Source: Benincasa hispida
Lineage: Eukaryota; Streptophyta; Magnoliopsida; Cucurbitales; Cucurbitaceae
Assembly: GCF_009727055.1 (NCBI RefSeq)
Contig: NC_052352.1
Span: 19,512,365-19,576,364 of the forward strand
Length of the DNA stretch: 64,000 bases
Direction: 5' to 3'
The position numbers were made by a program, and so were the translations under genes. Of this stretch, positions 48,256 through 60,824 are shown piece after piece (position 1 is the first letter of the stretch; the number at the start of each line of letters is the position of its first letter). The notes beneath the pieces are model-generated. The model had not been told where the DNA came from and made no database searches. It saw only the letters and a list, made by a program, of their open reading frames with translations.

Positions 48256-50355
48256 TGATGGAAACCGTGCACGAGGATTTCCATGAGTGGTGGAAAGATC
48301 ATTCCAAATTACAATCATATATGAACTTTACAAATTACAGCCATAAACAGAAACATACGGTTATGCAATCATTACAAAAATTACAACATGATAATACAAA
48401 CAATCAAGGAGAAATGCTACACATTTGTAGACTCATCCCCAAGCTCCTTGATCACGAACGCTCGAACACAACAACCTCGAATGCTCGTCCAACACGACCG
48501 CTACATAGCACAAGCACCGCGCCCTCAAACTCAACAATCACTTTGGTCATGAAAACCCCAACAGCATAAACAACCTCCACATAACCTCGACGGTATCGAG
48601 TTGATTATGACACCACCAAGAAGGCTACCTTGGTATTCTCGAGTGAGAATCCGGAGGGTGGGATCTGTGTGGACTTGGTTTGAGGCAGAAGACAGAGGAT
48701 ACAACAATCGTGCAAACAATTGAGCAAGTGGGAGAAGGCTGAAACTATGGTATAGGTCGATGCCCAATCGTTCAGCAAAAGCTAAGCGATCGTCTAGCAA
48801 AAACTAAGCAATCATTTAGCTCATCGCTTAGATGCGTGTCTGTCGCCTACAAACACTACACGATCATTTAGCTCGCTCCAAGTTGTCGCTTAGTAAATCC
48901 TATTTACTTGACAACTTCCATGAGATTCCTTTCCAGAGAGAATTCACAAAATCTCAAACTTACAAAACTTACTAAAATTAGGAAAACAATTTTCCTTTTA
49001 TCTCACGGTTACCATGAAACCACCAATAACCTCCCACTCAATTGGTTACTAGAGAAAAATATTTAATTATCCAATAATTAATATTATTATAAATAAAAAT
49101 GATAACTAACTTATCATACTATTTTTATAACCTATAGTTTTAATATTTCATCTCATGAAACATATAAACCATAGTTCTTTTTCTTTTCCATGGTACTTAA
49201 TGTAAATCTCCTTTACATTAATCCTCCACTCGATGTATCTCATACATCATACCGATCATATTATATATAATCGAATTACCTCTTGTCAATTTGAACATTT
49301 CAAATCAACACCAAGAACTGATCCTCAACTGAATCCATTGAGCTACTAAGGGGATCTTATGGACCTGTAGCTCGAAGCTCCAACGGTACATAAATAACGG
49401 ACTAAACTCTTTAGTCAAGGGATCCACCATCTGTTAACTGCCAAGCACTCCACTAAAGACCGACAGCTAAACTCTTCTTACCATAGATATATTATGTGTC
49501 CATCTTAACCAATTAGCAGTGGGACAACCCTTCACAGATCGTTCGTAAGTACAGCTGGGCCATTAATCATTATGCCCCTGTAGTTACATCTATCTCCTTA
49601 AGTACCATTGATCCCTCTAATGAACATAAGTCATAGTCTTACTATGACTGAGTCCTCTCTTCCAAAGAGAAGCTATGCCCACTATGTTCAAGTCCCGGAA
49701 TCAGCCCTTAAGGGAGCAATCTTTCTACTTATCCCTACTTCGGGAAAGGTGTGAATTACATCTTGTGGATTGAGTTCCCAGCTCCCAAATCAGACAAGTC
49801 CCCAAAAAGGTAGGCATGTTGAGTTGGCAATCTGGCCACCCTCACCCATACTAATCAAAGGACCGTTCTCAAAGACAGGAGTTCCCAAACACTCAGGATT
49901 GAAGTCATGTCACCTATGGTCATTTAAGTGAGATGTAAGTCTCTTGTATCAACGACGTTATATACAGAGTCTATTTATCTCGTGGTCTGGTCTTATACAA
50001 ACTTTTTGTGTAAGACATCCTCATTCGCACGTCTCCATATGAATGGTCAGGATCTACCATCTATATAGTTTACAATGCTTGCAAACCTCCATAAAGTGGG
50101 TCGTATCTATAGTGTCACCGGGGTCAGGTATCCAACCTTAATCCATATACTACAGACCTATTTAAGTTATCACTTAAGGCATGATCTACTTGTATATCAC
50201 ATATACATGCTTAAGTTCACATAAAATAACCATGGAGTTTTGTTTATTGGATATGAGTAAATACCAGAATGAAATAACATTTATTTTATTCATCAAACAA
50301 TGTGTACCATTGCAAACAACAAGACTCCGGGAGAATTAGGACATCAATCCCAACA
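48256..50355 (-). mobile_element. Solo LTR (family A) in element D, minus orientation
   Basis: 2100 bp. On the minus strand it starts TGTTGGGATTGATGTCC at 50355 and ends GTTTCCATCA at 48256. The flanks GTTGC (48251-48255) and ATTGC (50356-50360) match at 4 of 5. Alignment of both sides with element F near 40360-40390 shows the interrupted GAG-pre-integrase region closes up without loss. No primer site or polypurine tract is attached. Confidence 0.87.
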
Positions 50356-51677
50356 ATTGCAACGTTGAACATTTTAACATTATGGAGCCTTTTAGATACT
50401 AATGGCCTTAGTAAATATAAGTTACTTTCGTTTGTTGTAGAACATATCTCAAAACCATTTTTTGAGACAAATGCTTTATCACAAATAAAAGATATATTAT
50501 AAGAATATTCTAACAAACATGAAATTAAAATCAAGTTCCTCTTAAAATTAGGAATATATTAAATATTATCTAACAATATAAACTTTGAATTGAAAATTAA
50601 CTTTAAGCTTCCAACTGCAACCGCTGAGACAACCTCCCCAGTTCCAACCCGTAGAGTCATTTCTCCAAACTCAAGCTGCTTCCAAGAACTAGTTTTCTAT
50701 AAAGAAGTACAAACATGGTTAATGGCTTCTAAATCAAGTATCCAAACATTATTATCATTTTTCACTAAACACTTTTCTAGACCCAGTAAATCATATTTAT
50801 CCTCTTTTTCCTTCTTCTTTTCGACCAAGTATTTTGGGTAGTTATGTTTCCAGTGCCCATCCTGGTTGCAATGAAAATAGGTTCCCTTTGCAACCTTGAC
50901 CATTTTGCCCTTTTTAGCAGCAGCAGGTGGCATAGATTTATTCTTCCCATTACCACCTTTCTTCTTCTTCCATTTCTTAAAGCTAGTGAAAGAAGGTGCA
51001 GACTTAGTCCAGATGTAGAACCCCTGTAGAAACTTTTCAAGGAACTGGCAATATTTGTCTCCCCGTGTTGTCCTCTGACTTTCATAAAGGACTCGTAAGT
51101 CTGCAACTCGTTCAAAAGGGTGGTAAGATTATATTCAATCTTGTTCATGACAACATTGCTGTAGAACTGAAGGTAACTCTTCGGAAGAGTTTCCAGAATA
51201 AAGCTTACCTGGCTGGACTCATCTATGATAGCCCCGTTAATCTCAACGATTTGAAGTTGACCATTATGTTGAGGACATGTTCTTTAACAGGTGATCCCTC
51301 GTTTATTCAGGTGTTGAAGATGAACTTCAGGGCATCATACTTGAGATGTGTAGCCGTTGGCCGAACATCCCACGCAATGACTCCATGATCTCATGTGTAG
51401 TGATCATGGGCTCATGCTTTTTGGCCAAGACTTCGGTTGACAAAATATAGACCGTTTCCTTATCATTGGCCTTGGTTCAGTTGTCATTGGTCCATTTTTC
51501 ATAAGCTTCACGAATGTTTCATGAAGTAGCGGGTCCAAGAACTAGAGGACATTCCTCCATTAGGATGAATTTGAGGTCGTCGATGACCAAGATGGTGTTA
51601 ATCATATTTTTCCATGTTGCATAGTTTTTTTCATTTAATTTATCGGCGCCAAGCAAAGAAATAATCGTGCTAGTCAT
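50356..51677 (-). pseudogene. Element D: gag and protease-region remnants
   Basis: Gag starts at an ATG at 51677 (first residues MTSTIISLLGADKLNEKNY) and is then broken by stops. Recognisable later blocks are 'MEECPLVLGP' and, near 50890-50840, a zinc knuckle decayed at both outer Cys positions ('YFHCNQDGHWKHNYPK'). The protease-region sequence continues to 50356, where the solo LTR interrupts it. The matching part of F is 41330-40370. Confidence 0.8.
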
Positions 51678-54600
51678 GATTTAAATGATGTTGATTCAAA
51701 ATAAATTATCTATATTAGATATGCAAAAATTCATTTTAATCCAATCAGTTTAGCAAAAGAAATAATGAACCTCAACATCATTTTATTTTGCAATGATACT
51801 TTAGTGATTTAAAATAAATGCAGCCTCGAAGCGAACAGTTACTCCTATTAGGATTGGTGTCCTAATTCTCCCGAAGTCTCGTAGTTTGTAATCTGTACAC
51901 ATTATTATGAATAAAATTAGAGTTATTTTATTTGGCATTTACTCATATCTAATAAACAAAGCTCAACGGTTATTGTATGTAAACTTAAGCATGTATATGA
52001 GATATATAAATGGATCAACCTTAACTGATAACCTAAATAGGTCTGTAGTATAAGGATTAAGGAGGGATAACTGATCCTGGTGACACTATGGATACGGCCC
52101 ACTTTGTAGAGATTTGCAAGTCCTATGAACTAATACAAATGGTAGATCCTAACCATTCATGTAGAGACATGCAAGCGGGGGTGTCGTATACAAAGAGTTT
52201 GTATAAGACCGGACCACAAGATGGCTAGTCTCTGTATATAACACCGTTGATACTGAAGACTTACATCTCACCTAAACGACCATAGGTGACATGACTTCAA
52301 TCCTAAGTATTTTGGGAACTCTTACCTTTGAGGGCTGTCCTTTGATTAGTATGGGTGAGAGTGGCCAGATTGCCAACTCAACATGCCTACCTTTTTTAGG
52401 ATTCGTCTGATTTGGGAGTTGGGAACTCAGTTACACAATATGGAATTCACTCATTCTCTGAAGCAGGGGTAAATAGATAGATTGCTCCCTTAAGGGCTGA
52501 TTCCGTGTCTTAAACATAGTGGCCACAACTTCTCTTTGGAAGAGAGGACTCAATCATAGTAGGACTATGACTTATATTCAATAAAGGGATCAGTGGTACT
52601 TAAAGAGTTAGATGTAACTACAGGGGCATAACGGTTATTAGCCCAACTGTACTTACGAGCGATCTGTGAAGGGTTATCGCATTGTTCATTGGTTGATATG
52701 GACACATAATATATCTGTATAAGGAGAGTTCAGCTGTCGGTCTTTAATAGAGTGTCTGGCAGTTAACGGATGGTGGATCCCGTGACTAAAGAGTTTAGTC
52801 CATTATTCACGTACCATTGGAGCTTCGAGCTATAGGTCCATAAGGTCCCCTTGGTAGCTCAATGGATTCAAGTTGAGAATCATTTCTTGGTATTGATTTT
52901 AAATGTTCAAATTGACAAGAAGAAATTCGATTATATATGATATGATCGGTATGATGTATTAGATACATCGAGTGGATGATTAATGTATAGGAGATTTACA
53001 TTAAGTACCATGAAATAGAAAAAGGGTTATGGTTTATATGTTTCATGAGATGAAATATTAAAACTATAGGTTATAAATATATTATGGTAAGTTGGTTATC
53101 GTATATATTTATAATAATATTAATTATTGGATAATTATCTCTTTTTCTCTAATAACCAATTGAGTGGGAGGTTATTGGTAGTTTCATGGTAACTGTGAGA
53201 TAAAAGGAAAAATGTTTTCCAAAATTTAGTAGTGGTTACAAGAGTTTCCATTCTCGAAAATTACTGATGGAAAGGTTGTCAAGTGAATAGGATTCACTAA
53301 ACGATAGCTGAAGAGAGACTAAACGATCGTGGAGTGACACTACACGATAGTTCACTTAGCTGGCCTTTAGCTAAACGATTGCGGAGCTTTTGCTAAATGA
53401 TCACATAGCATTTGTTAAATGATTGAGCATCATCTATACGATAGACTTTATCATCTCCCACTTGCTCAATCGTTTACACGATTGTTCTTCCTCCAGTCTC
53501 TTCCTGTAACCAAGTCCACATAGAGCTGACACTTCTGGATTCTCATACCAAAAATACCAAGGTAGCCATTGTGGTGGTGTCGTACTCAACTCAACCGAGT
53601 CGAGGTTTGTAGAGGTCGTTCGTTGACTTTGCAGTGTTCGTGTGGTGGTCGCTGTGATCGTGCTGTGTTCCGATCATTATGTTCGAGTGTTCGTGTGTTG
53701 TAGTCTTAGAGATTGTTCGAGCGTTCGTGATCAAGGGATTTTGAAGATGAGTCTTTAAAGATATATATAATCTTTCCCTTGATTTTATTGTTAAAGCATG
53801 TTGTAATTTCGTTTTGTGCATGACTGGTTAGTTTTCGTTTCTTGATTAAAATTGTGTATGTTCAAATACGAATGGAATTTGGAACGATCATTCCGTTGCT
53901 CATGAAAATCCTTATATCCGATGTCCTTCAACTCCTTCATTGAATTAAGACATTTTCAATCAAATATTATACCAGAATAACACTTATTCCTATAATACTT
54001 AATTACCATTAATTTGGTCTAGAAATCATTAACTATCTTAATGTTTTCTTGTGAGTGTAACCCTACATTTTCAATCCTATAATCCTGCCCCAACCAACCT
54101 GTCTCAGGGTAGAACATAATTGGTGCAAATGATTATAGCGATCTTATCCATTTCTGGGATTTTTCATGTCCCTTTTCCATGCAAACACCTTCCTAAGAGG
54201 GACGCTCCCAGGGCGCCACGAAGCCGAGCATGCAAAAAACATTCCAAACCAGTGAAGGAGGTCGCAGGATGTGTTGACACACATCCTTCTCCCACTTACT
54301 ATAAACACTTTCTCCATTCACTTTGATATTGACCCATGCAAATACCTTCTTCAGGGAGGATGCGTCATGGGTACCATGAGGTCAAGCATGAATTTCACCT
54401 TATGAACTTTTAGAGAGAACTTGAGTGGAAAAATAACATATCATATATATCTTTTTCCTCCCATTAAGTGTTTTAATGATATGGGTTTATTAACTTAGAA
54501 AAATTCGACTAAATAATTTATCTAAATCCTTATTAATTTGCTCGATATAACGTTTATATTGAACATTTTAACAATATGTGGTTTTTTTTTTTTATTAAAC

Positions 54601-55942
54601 TCTTTAATAAAAAATCATTTATTGCATGCTTATAAAATACTTGCCTAATTCACCTTCTAGGTCGGTTTCCAGGTAGGGATATTCTGTTTCCGTCAACTTA
54701 AATACCCCAGCTTAGATAGAACATCTCTTGAACAAAGGTCCCTTATAGGCAATTATTTCATAAATCTAAGCTTATACGGAATTCATTTTAATCCTATTAA
54801 AACAAATTAAAAGAATATCCTATTTCTAAACACATTAGAAATGCTTTTAACATGAGTCTAGGTGAATTAATTTTAAACCATTTAAAATTAATTTGGACAT
54901 ATGTTTGCATGCAACTCTTGATTATAGATTTTAATCTATTTCATTAAACTTATAACCATTATAAAATAATGAAATTATTAAAACCTATCATTTGTATTTG
55001 ATGACATTGATCAAATATAACCATTATATTTATCTAAGTTATGTCATGCTCAATGCAAAGTTTATTTTCATCTAATAATAATAACACTTATAATTATCAT
55101 CAATGAAAATAAACATACATAATCATTTTCATTAAACAGTATAACAATTATATTCTGGTATGATGCATGAGCATGCTTAATTAATCATGCAACTACATTA
55201 TATAACACTTATATTAAAACGATGCATGAAACATGTTTACCCTAAGATGGGATTTTTAAATCTATATGGCATACAATATGCAACATATAAATCATATAAT
55301 TTAAACATACATCTCATGTACATTAAGTTATATAAAAGGCATTAATAGACCAATATTTTGCAGACTAATAAAACAAGTAAATTGATATAATTTAATTATA
55401 AACAAATAAAATTTCAATTAAAATAGAGTAAAAACGACAGCAGCAGGCCTGGAACCAGTAACCTCCAGCTCGCACGTGCCTCAGCCTTGAACGATCATAG
55501 CATCACGATGTAGGGCAGAGCATCGTGACGCTACAAAAAATCGGCCTTCCGCCTCGCATCACAGCGTCACGATGCTAAGGATGCACCATCATGACGCTCT
55601 AGTCCAGAAACACCAAATCGGCAACAATCTGTTTTGAATTTGCACCGAACACCTCCATTTTTTATCCTGATCACTAACAACTCTTGCAAAACTAGTAACC
55701 TGGACTTACAGGTTCGATTACTGAATTAAATGCCCAAAAACAACGGGCCCTTACCTGATCAAATCAAGGAAAACGAATCTATGTGCCAAATATCGAAAAC
55801 ATCTATTAAGCCATAAATACCCAAATGAATTTTATAGTGATCATCATATGAAAACAATACACAAATTTACCCACCATTTTCTCTAATTTTTTGTTTCTAT
55901 AAACCAAAAATCAAAATTGCAAGAATTGACTCTGATACCAAT
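51678..55942 (-). mobile_element. Element D: untranslated leader and primer site (split by a solo LTR)
   Basis: The leader runs from the primer site (55940-55930, minus TGGTATCAGAG) to the gag start. It is interrupted at 51841-53935 by a solo LTR with its duplication. It includes two related segments with 'TTGACCCATGCAAA' (near 54328) and 'CATGCAAACACC' (near 54177). At about 55480-55610 there are short GC-rich inverted words (GCATCACGATG, AGCATCGTGACGCT), at the position where the leader of the other copia has CGATCG motifs. There is no coding sequence. Confidence 0.7.
51846..53930 (+). mobile_element. Solo LTR (family A) in element D leader, plus orientation, perfect duplication
   Basis: 2085 bp. 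It starts TATTAGGATTGGTGTCC (TG mutated to TA) and ends GATGTCCTTCA. It is flanked by ACTCC at 51841-51845 and 53931-53935, an exact 5-bp target duplication. It is collinear, in reverse orientation, with 33668-35683 and 48256-50355. Confidence 0.9.
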
Positions 55943-58900
55943 TGAAGGAAATTGGATTCTCGCAGAAGCGTGTGATTGTTGTGCAATTTGAAAATCAATT
56001 TTATAAAACATAAAAACAATGAACTGATTCAGACAAAAATAGGATAAATACTAAATGAACCTAAGCATGCTCCTAATGAAGAAGAAGAGAAGAAAGGGAA
56101 GAAGAAAACTCACCCTCGAAGATTCCCCTTTCTTCATGATTCCCTCTCCTTTGCACACAAACAAATTCAAACCTCTCAATAAACAAAGACACCACCACAA
56201 AATTTTCTCCGTTATGCTTTAAGATTCCAATGAGCTAAATATGTGAGTTTTAACACCTTGGAAGAGATAATGAAGGTAGAAAGAATGTTCTTGAGAGAGT
56301 AGTGTAGAGAGACACTATATATTAATCATATTAATATAAAATTTCTTTAAGTAATTTGAACAATTCAAATCATTCGTCACTATCCATAGTGAGCTAACAG
56401 GGGTACCTTATGGACCTACAGATTAGAAACTCCAATGATACGAGATTAATCAATTAAACTTTTCAATAACATTAATCAATTTTCATTAACTGCCGGTCAC
56501 TCCACTAAAAATCGATAATTGCACTCTTTGCACTGTAGATGTATTTTTGTGTCCATAGATATAACTAATCGATAGTGAGTCGACCGTTCATAAATTGCTC
56601 ACAATTACAATTGGGTCATAATACTATTTTATCCATGTAGTTAAATCTAACTCTTTATGTACCGCTGATTTCTCTAATGAAAAAATATACAACTATGAAC
56701 TAACACCTCTCAAGTCAATGAGAGGTTGAGGCCTCACTGTTCAAGACCCACAATCAACTGTTAAGAGAGTAATTTATCTACTTTCCCTATGATTGGGAAT
56801 GAGTGAATTTCTTCTTGTGTAGGTGTGTTCCCAGCTGTCTACTCGGACAAATCCCCAAAATGGTAGGCTTTTTTGAGTCGGCTAAGCTGGTCACTCTCAC
56901 CCATACAAATCAAAAGATTGCCCTCATAGATATGAGTTCACAACTTACTTAGGATTAAGATCCAGTCACTTATAGTCATCCTAGTGAACTGTTGGTTTCT
57001 TCAAGTAACAATGTTATAAAGAGAAACCAATCATTTCACGATCTGGTCTTAAATAAACTCTTTATGCAGGATACCTCCACTTACATGTCTCCACATGAAC
57101 AGTATGTTGAGGTTGATGCCCTAAATCTCGTAGGATCCTATAGTTTGTAAACACATGTATGAACAAACATTTGGTGATTTATAATATGAGATATTTTATT
57201 CACTTCAGTTTATGAAATATGAGATATTTTACTTGCATTAACCACAAACCAATAAACTAAGATCCTTGGTTATCGTTGTAACTTAAGCATGTATGTGGAA
57301 ACATACAAGTGGATCATGCTTTAAGTGATAACCTAAAGATCTATAGTATATGGATAAAGGAGGGAAACCTTATCCTGGTGACACTACAAGTGTGGCCTAC
57401 TTTGTAAGTGTTACAAATGTTGTAAAGTACTACAAACGATCTGATCCTGATCATTCGTGTATTAGCGAGGGGAGATATTCTATACAAAGGAGTTTGTATA
57501 AGACCGGATCACGAAATGTTTAGTCTCGTTATATAACGTCGTTCATAACAAAGACTTTCATTTCACTAGGATGACCATAGGTAACATGACCTTAATTCTG
57601 AGTGAGTTGAGAACTCCTGCCTACGAGAGCGGTCCTTTGATTTGCATGGGTGTAAGTGGCCAGATTTCTGACTCAAACCTACCACTTTGGGGATTTGTTT
57701 GATTGGGAAGCTGGGAACTCAGCTACACAAGACGGAATTCACTCCTTCCCTGAAGCAGGGGTAAGTAAATAAACTGCTCCCTTAAGGGCTGATTTCGAGG
57801 CTTGAATAATGTAACACCACACCTTCTCTTGGCCTGAGAAGGGTTTACTCATAGTGGGACTATGATGTATTGTTCATTAGAGGAATCAGTGGTACTTAAG
57901 GAGTTAGATGTAACTACAGGGGAAAAACGGTAAATTGGTCCAACTGTACTTATGAGCGATTTGTGAAGGGTCATCGTACTGTTGATTGGTTGTATCCGAT
58001 GGACACAGAAATATATCTGAAGTGCGAAGAATGCAGCTATCAGTCTTTAATGGAGTGCCCGACAGTTAACGGATGGTGGATATCGTGATTAAAGAGTTTA
58101 GTCAGTTATTCATGTACCGTTAGAGCTTCAAGCTACAGGTCCATAAGGTCTCAGTTTTTGGGTTAGTTTGAAGTATTCAAATTAACAAGAGGGAATTTGA
58201 TTATATATGATATAATTAAATTAATTCAATTATATGTGATATAATTGATTTAATGTATTTGACACATTATTATTTGATTGAAGGAATTAATATAAATATG
58301 ATTTATATTAAATGCCATGAAGGAGAAAAAGAACTATGGTTTATATGTTGCATATGATGTAATATTAAAACTATAGGTTATAAATATAATATGATAAATT
58401 AGTTATTATATTTATTTATAATAAATTAATTATGAGATAATTGATTTTAGTTTTCTCCAATAACTAACTTAGTGGTTGGTTATGCACAGTTTATGGCTAA
58501 CCGGTGAGATAAAGTTGAAAATAGTTTTCATTTTGTCATTCCACATGCTATGTGACTAGAAGTAATCAGATTACTATTTAAGAGAATAAACGATTGTCAT
58601 CGAGTTTACTATACGATAGTTACTCATTACTAAACGATCGAGTACTCAAATCTATACGATAGGCTTATTCCTTCTGTCGCCTACTCAATCGTCTAGTTCC
58701 TCCATCCCTTTATCCAAATCCATACAGAGCTCATAAATCTTGGATTCTCACACCGAGAATACCAAGGTAGCCTCATGGTGGTGTTGAGTTTATGTTTGAC
58801 GGTCGAGGATCGAGTTTTACTCGGTTGTGATCAAGGATTTGCTAGTTTATGTTGTTTGTTGGTTTGCTCGTTGTGTTCGTGTTGATCAACGTGTTCGAGT

Positions 58901-59318
58901 TTGATCGATGGATACGTGAAGAAAAGAGTTCTTCAAAGGTATTGTTGTACTCGATCCCTTTTTTATTATTCTTCGAAGCATGTTGTAATTTATTCTATAA
59001 TGCATAACTGTTGTGCTTCCGCTCACTGGTTCTCTACATTTAGAGTTCCTTCACAATATGGCTCATATTCTTTGTAAAATTTACAACTCATGTAACAATT
59101 ACAAAATTGGTCATATTTGCAGTATTACCAGGATAAGACACCCAATCTTATCTATTTACTGCAAACCATTTAGGTTATAACTTGAACATGAACCACATGT
59201 ATGTCTACCACATAATTGAAAATCATATAACCTTGGATCTTAGTGTATTGGATTGAATTAATGTAGTATGAATGTCAAATATAATACATGTTATTTTATT
59301 AAATAAATAATTTGTTCT
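55943..59318 (-). mobile_element. Element D 5' LTR, interrupted and 5'-truncated
   Basis: It runs from the primer site at 55943 (minus end AATTTCCTTCA) to 59318. Compared with the 3' LTR it lacks about 600 bp around 56310 and about 65 bp at its outer end, where mitochondrial sequence begins. A solo LTR (57105-59053) is inserted within it. Both sides of that insertion match the 3' LTR near 45235. Confidence 0.8.
57105..59053 (+). mobile_element. Solo LTR (family B) inside element D 5' LTR
   Basis: 1949 bp. It starts TGTTGAGGTTGATGCCC and ends TTTAGAGTTCCTTCA. The flanks CAGTA (57100-57104) and CAATA (59054-59058) match at 4 of 5, and the 3' LTR of D reads CAATA at the corresponding empty site (45228-45232). 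This is the only complete family-B LTR in the window; the copies at 14878 and 17479 are partial. Confidence 0.9.
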
Positions 59319-59626
59319 TTCACCGCCTTACCCGTCATTGAAACACAAGCTGGAGACGTATCGGCCTATATTCCCACCAATGTGATCCCTATTACTGATG
59401 GACAAATCTGTTTGGAAACAGAGCTCTTTTATCGCGGAATTAGACCTGCTATTAACGTCGGCTTATCTCTCAGTCGCGTCGGGTCTGCCGCTCAGTTGAA
59501 AGCTATGAAACAAGTCTGCGGTAGTTCAAAACTGGAATTGGCACAATATGGCGAAGTGGCCGCCTTTGCTCAATTTGGGTCAGACCTTGATGCTGCGACT
59601 CAGGCATTACTCAATAGAGGTGCAAG
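59319..59626 (+). pseudogene. atp1: Nuclear copy of mitochondrial atp1 (partial, NUMT)
   Basis: An uninterrupted ~102-codon segment encodes the central part of the plant mitochondrial ATP synthase F1 alpha subunit, from '[18 protein letters not shown]' to 'ALLNRGA'. The residues '[10 protein letters not shown]' and '[14 protein letters not shown]' distinguish mitochondrial atp1 from plastid atpA. There is no start codon, and on the 3' side the match stops at 'GGTGCAAG' and runs into element E sequence, giving an artificial stop a few codons later. It is about one fifth of a normal alpha subunit (about 505-510 residues), so it is a non-functional organelle DNA insertion. A few residues differ from the usual atp1 protein (for example G for R after 'LAQY'), consistent with decay or unedited C positions. 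It lies exactly between truncated D and E. Confidence 0.9.
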
Positions 59627-60012
59627 TAGGGATTGAGGAGCAGGGAGAAAGGGAAGTTGAGTAGGGATTGGTAAGGGATTATTGGGAATGCTAGGGCTAT
59701 AAGATGGCATTTGGGTTAGGTATGGGAAATTGGTGGGAGATCCATTGTAAACTGAAGGGTAAAGGAAGCCCGGTTGATTGTGAGGTAAAGGAAAGGGATT
59801 TGGGTATTTGAAAAGATGATATTGATTGACTGCAAACAAAAGTAGAGGGTATCCTTTGGGTGATGGGAGGCGTAAAAGAAACAGAAGAAATAGAGAGGGA
59901 AAACGGTGGCAAAGTTGTAGATGTAGTACCTAGCAAGGTAGTTGCCGACTATAGAGTCTCCTCTTCAGAAGTACAGGGGCTTGACGCCATTATAACCCAA
60001 GCTTTGATACTA
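59627..60012 (-). pseudogene. Element E: start of internal region and gag 5' part
   Basis: Just left of the 5' LTR the minus strand reads TAGTATCAAAGC (about 60012-60001), a decayed TGGTATCAGAGC primer site. A Pro/Ser/Phe-rich open stretch on the minus strand follows to 59627, weakly like the N-terminal region of copia gag proteins. The remaining gag continues at 43381 beyond element D. The assignment depends mainly on the adjacent LTR and primer site. Confidence 0.65.
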
Positions 60013-60233
60013 TGTTAGAGTAAGAAGAAAAGATAATTCATACTGGAATGGGAAAAGCTCGATGATAACCCCTAAGACTATGCATTGATATTTAAAGAAT
60101 AATAGAGAGCCACATGTCATACAGGGATAGATTGAAGAATAACAAACAATAAAACAGAAAATATTGTAAAGGAAATTTAGCACAACAATAATAAAACTAC
60201 CAAAGAAATAAAGCATAGAAATAATTTTTATCA
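60013..60233 (-). mobile_element. Element E 5' LTR
   Basis: 221 bp. On the minus strand it starts TGATAAAAATTATTTC at 60233 and ends TTACTCTAACA at 60013. It is homologous along its length to 25182-25402, which has the same length. ATTTT follows at 60234-60238. Confidence 0.8.
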
Positions 60234-60238
60234 ATTTT

Positions 60239-60824
60239 TTAAAATTAAGTCTATTTACTCCCCATTTCAACAAATAAAAAAAATTTAAGGTGAATGTAGT
60301 GTTTATAGACTTAATTTTCTAAAACAAAAATAAAAAAAATAAAATGGTTACTGAATAGGGCCTAAGATTTTGGTAACTTTTTTTCCAAAATTCGAAAAGA
60401 ATGGTTTTTTAAAAATTAAAACCTAAGGCAATGGAGGTATTGATACAAATACCTTGTATCTATGTATTTGAATTATTTACATCGTCTATCTTACATCAAA
60501 TCCAAAAAATATTATTAAAATATCATCTGATATAACAAACAAAAAATACAGTTTTATCTTCGATAATCTTAATCAAGTTAGATTTATTTGGCTCATTCCT
60601 ATGCATGTTAATCGGGAAAGGATATGGTAACTACTTCATATTGGAACTTGGTACATCGACCATCTTGAAGTCATGATATTACTACTTATTATCATCCTAT
60701 CTTTTCATTGTACGGTATTGTAACATACTAAATGGACATCTCTATGGAGAAAATTTGAAAATATTGATATCGTTAAATGTCACCAGAAGAATTGATTTAA
60801 AATTTAAATAAAAGCCAACAAAAA
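60239..60824. other. AT-rich spacer right of the nested cluster
   Basis: No gene, element end or array is recognised. Confidence 0.6.

Larger units (their letters stand above)
43382..59318 (-). mobile_element. Copia element D (Angela-like), near-complete, inserted in element E
   Basis: 3' LTR 43382-45550, polypurine tract, RNase H-RT-integrase-protease-gag in order to 51677, a long leader, primer site TGGTATCAGAG (55940-55930), and 5' LTR from 55943. It contains three solo LTRs inserted later (48256-50355, 51846-53930, 57105-59053). Its outer (5') edge is missing about 65 bp and is joined to mitochondrial DNA at 59319. Without the insertions it is about 9.8 kb; some internal sequence is also lost. 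Confidence 0.8.
25182..60233 (-). mobile_element. Copia element E, one ~5.2-kb element split by nested insertions
   Basis: Two 221-bp LTRs, at 25182-25402 and 60013-60233, are homologous along their length. They are flanked outside by GTTTT (25177-25181) and ATTTT (60234-60238), four of five bases matching. Between them, in correct minus-strand order, lie gag start (59627-60012), gag to GAG-pre-integrase (41746-43381), integrase core (33186-33667), integrase C-terminus (29202-29584), a short linker (28484-28601), and RT-RNase H (25403-27172). Their lengths with both LTRs add up to about 5.2 kb, normal for copia. All other sequence in the interval can be assigned to later insertions. Confidence 0.75.

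Noticed and set aside
59382..59636. Functional ATP synthase alpha gene
   Set aside because: Only about 100 of roughly 505-510 residues are present, there is no native start or end, and it is wedged between retrotransposon fragments.
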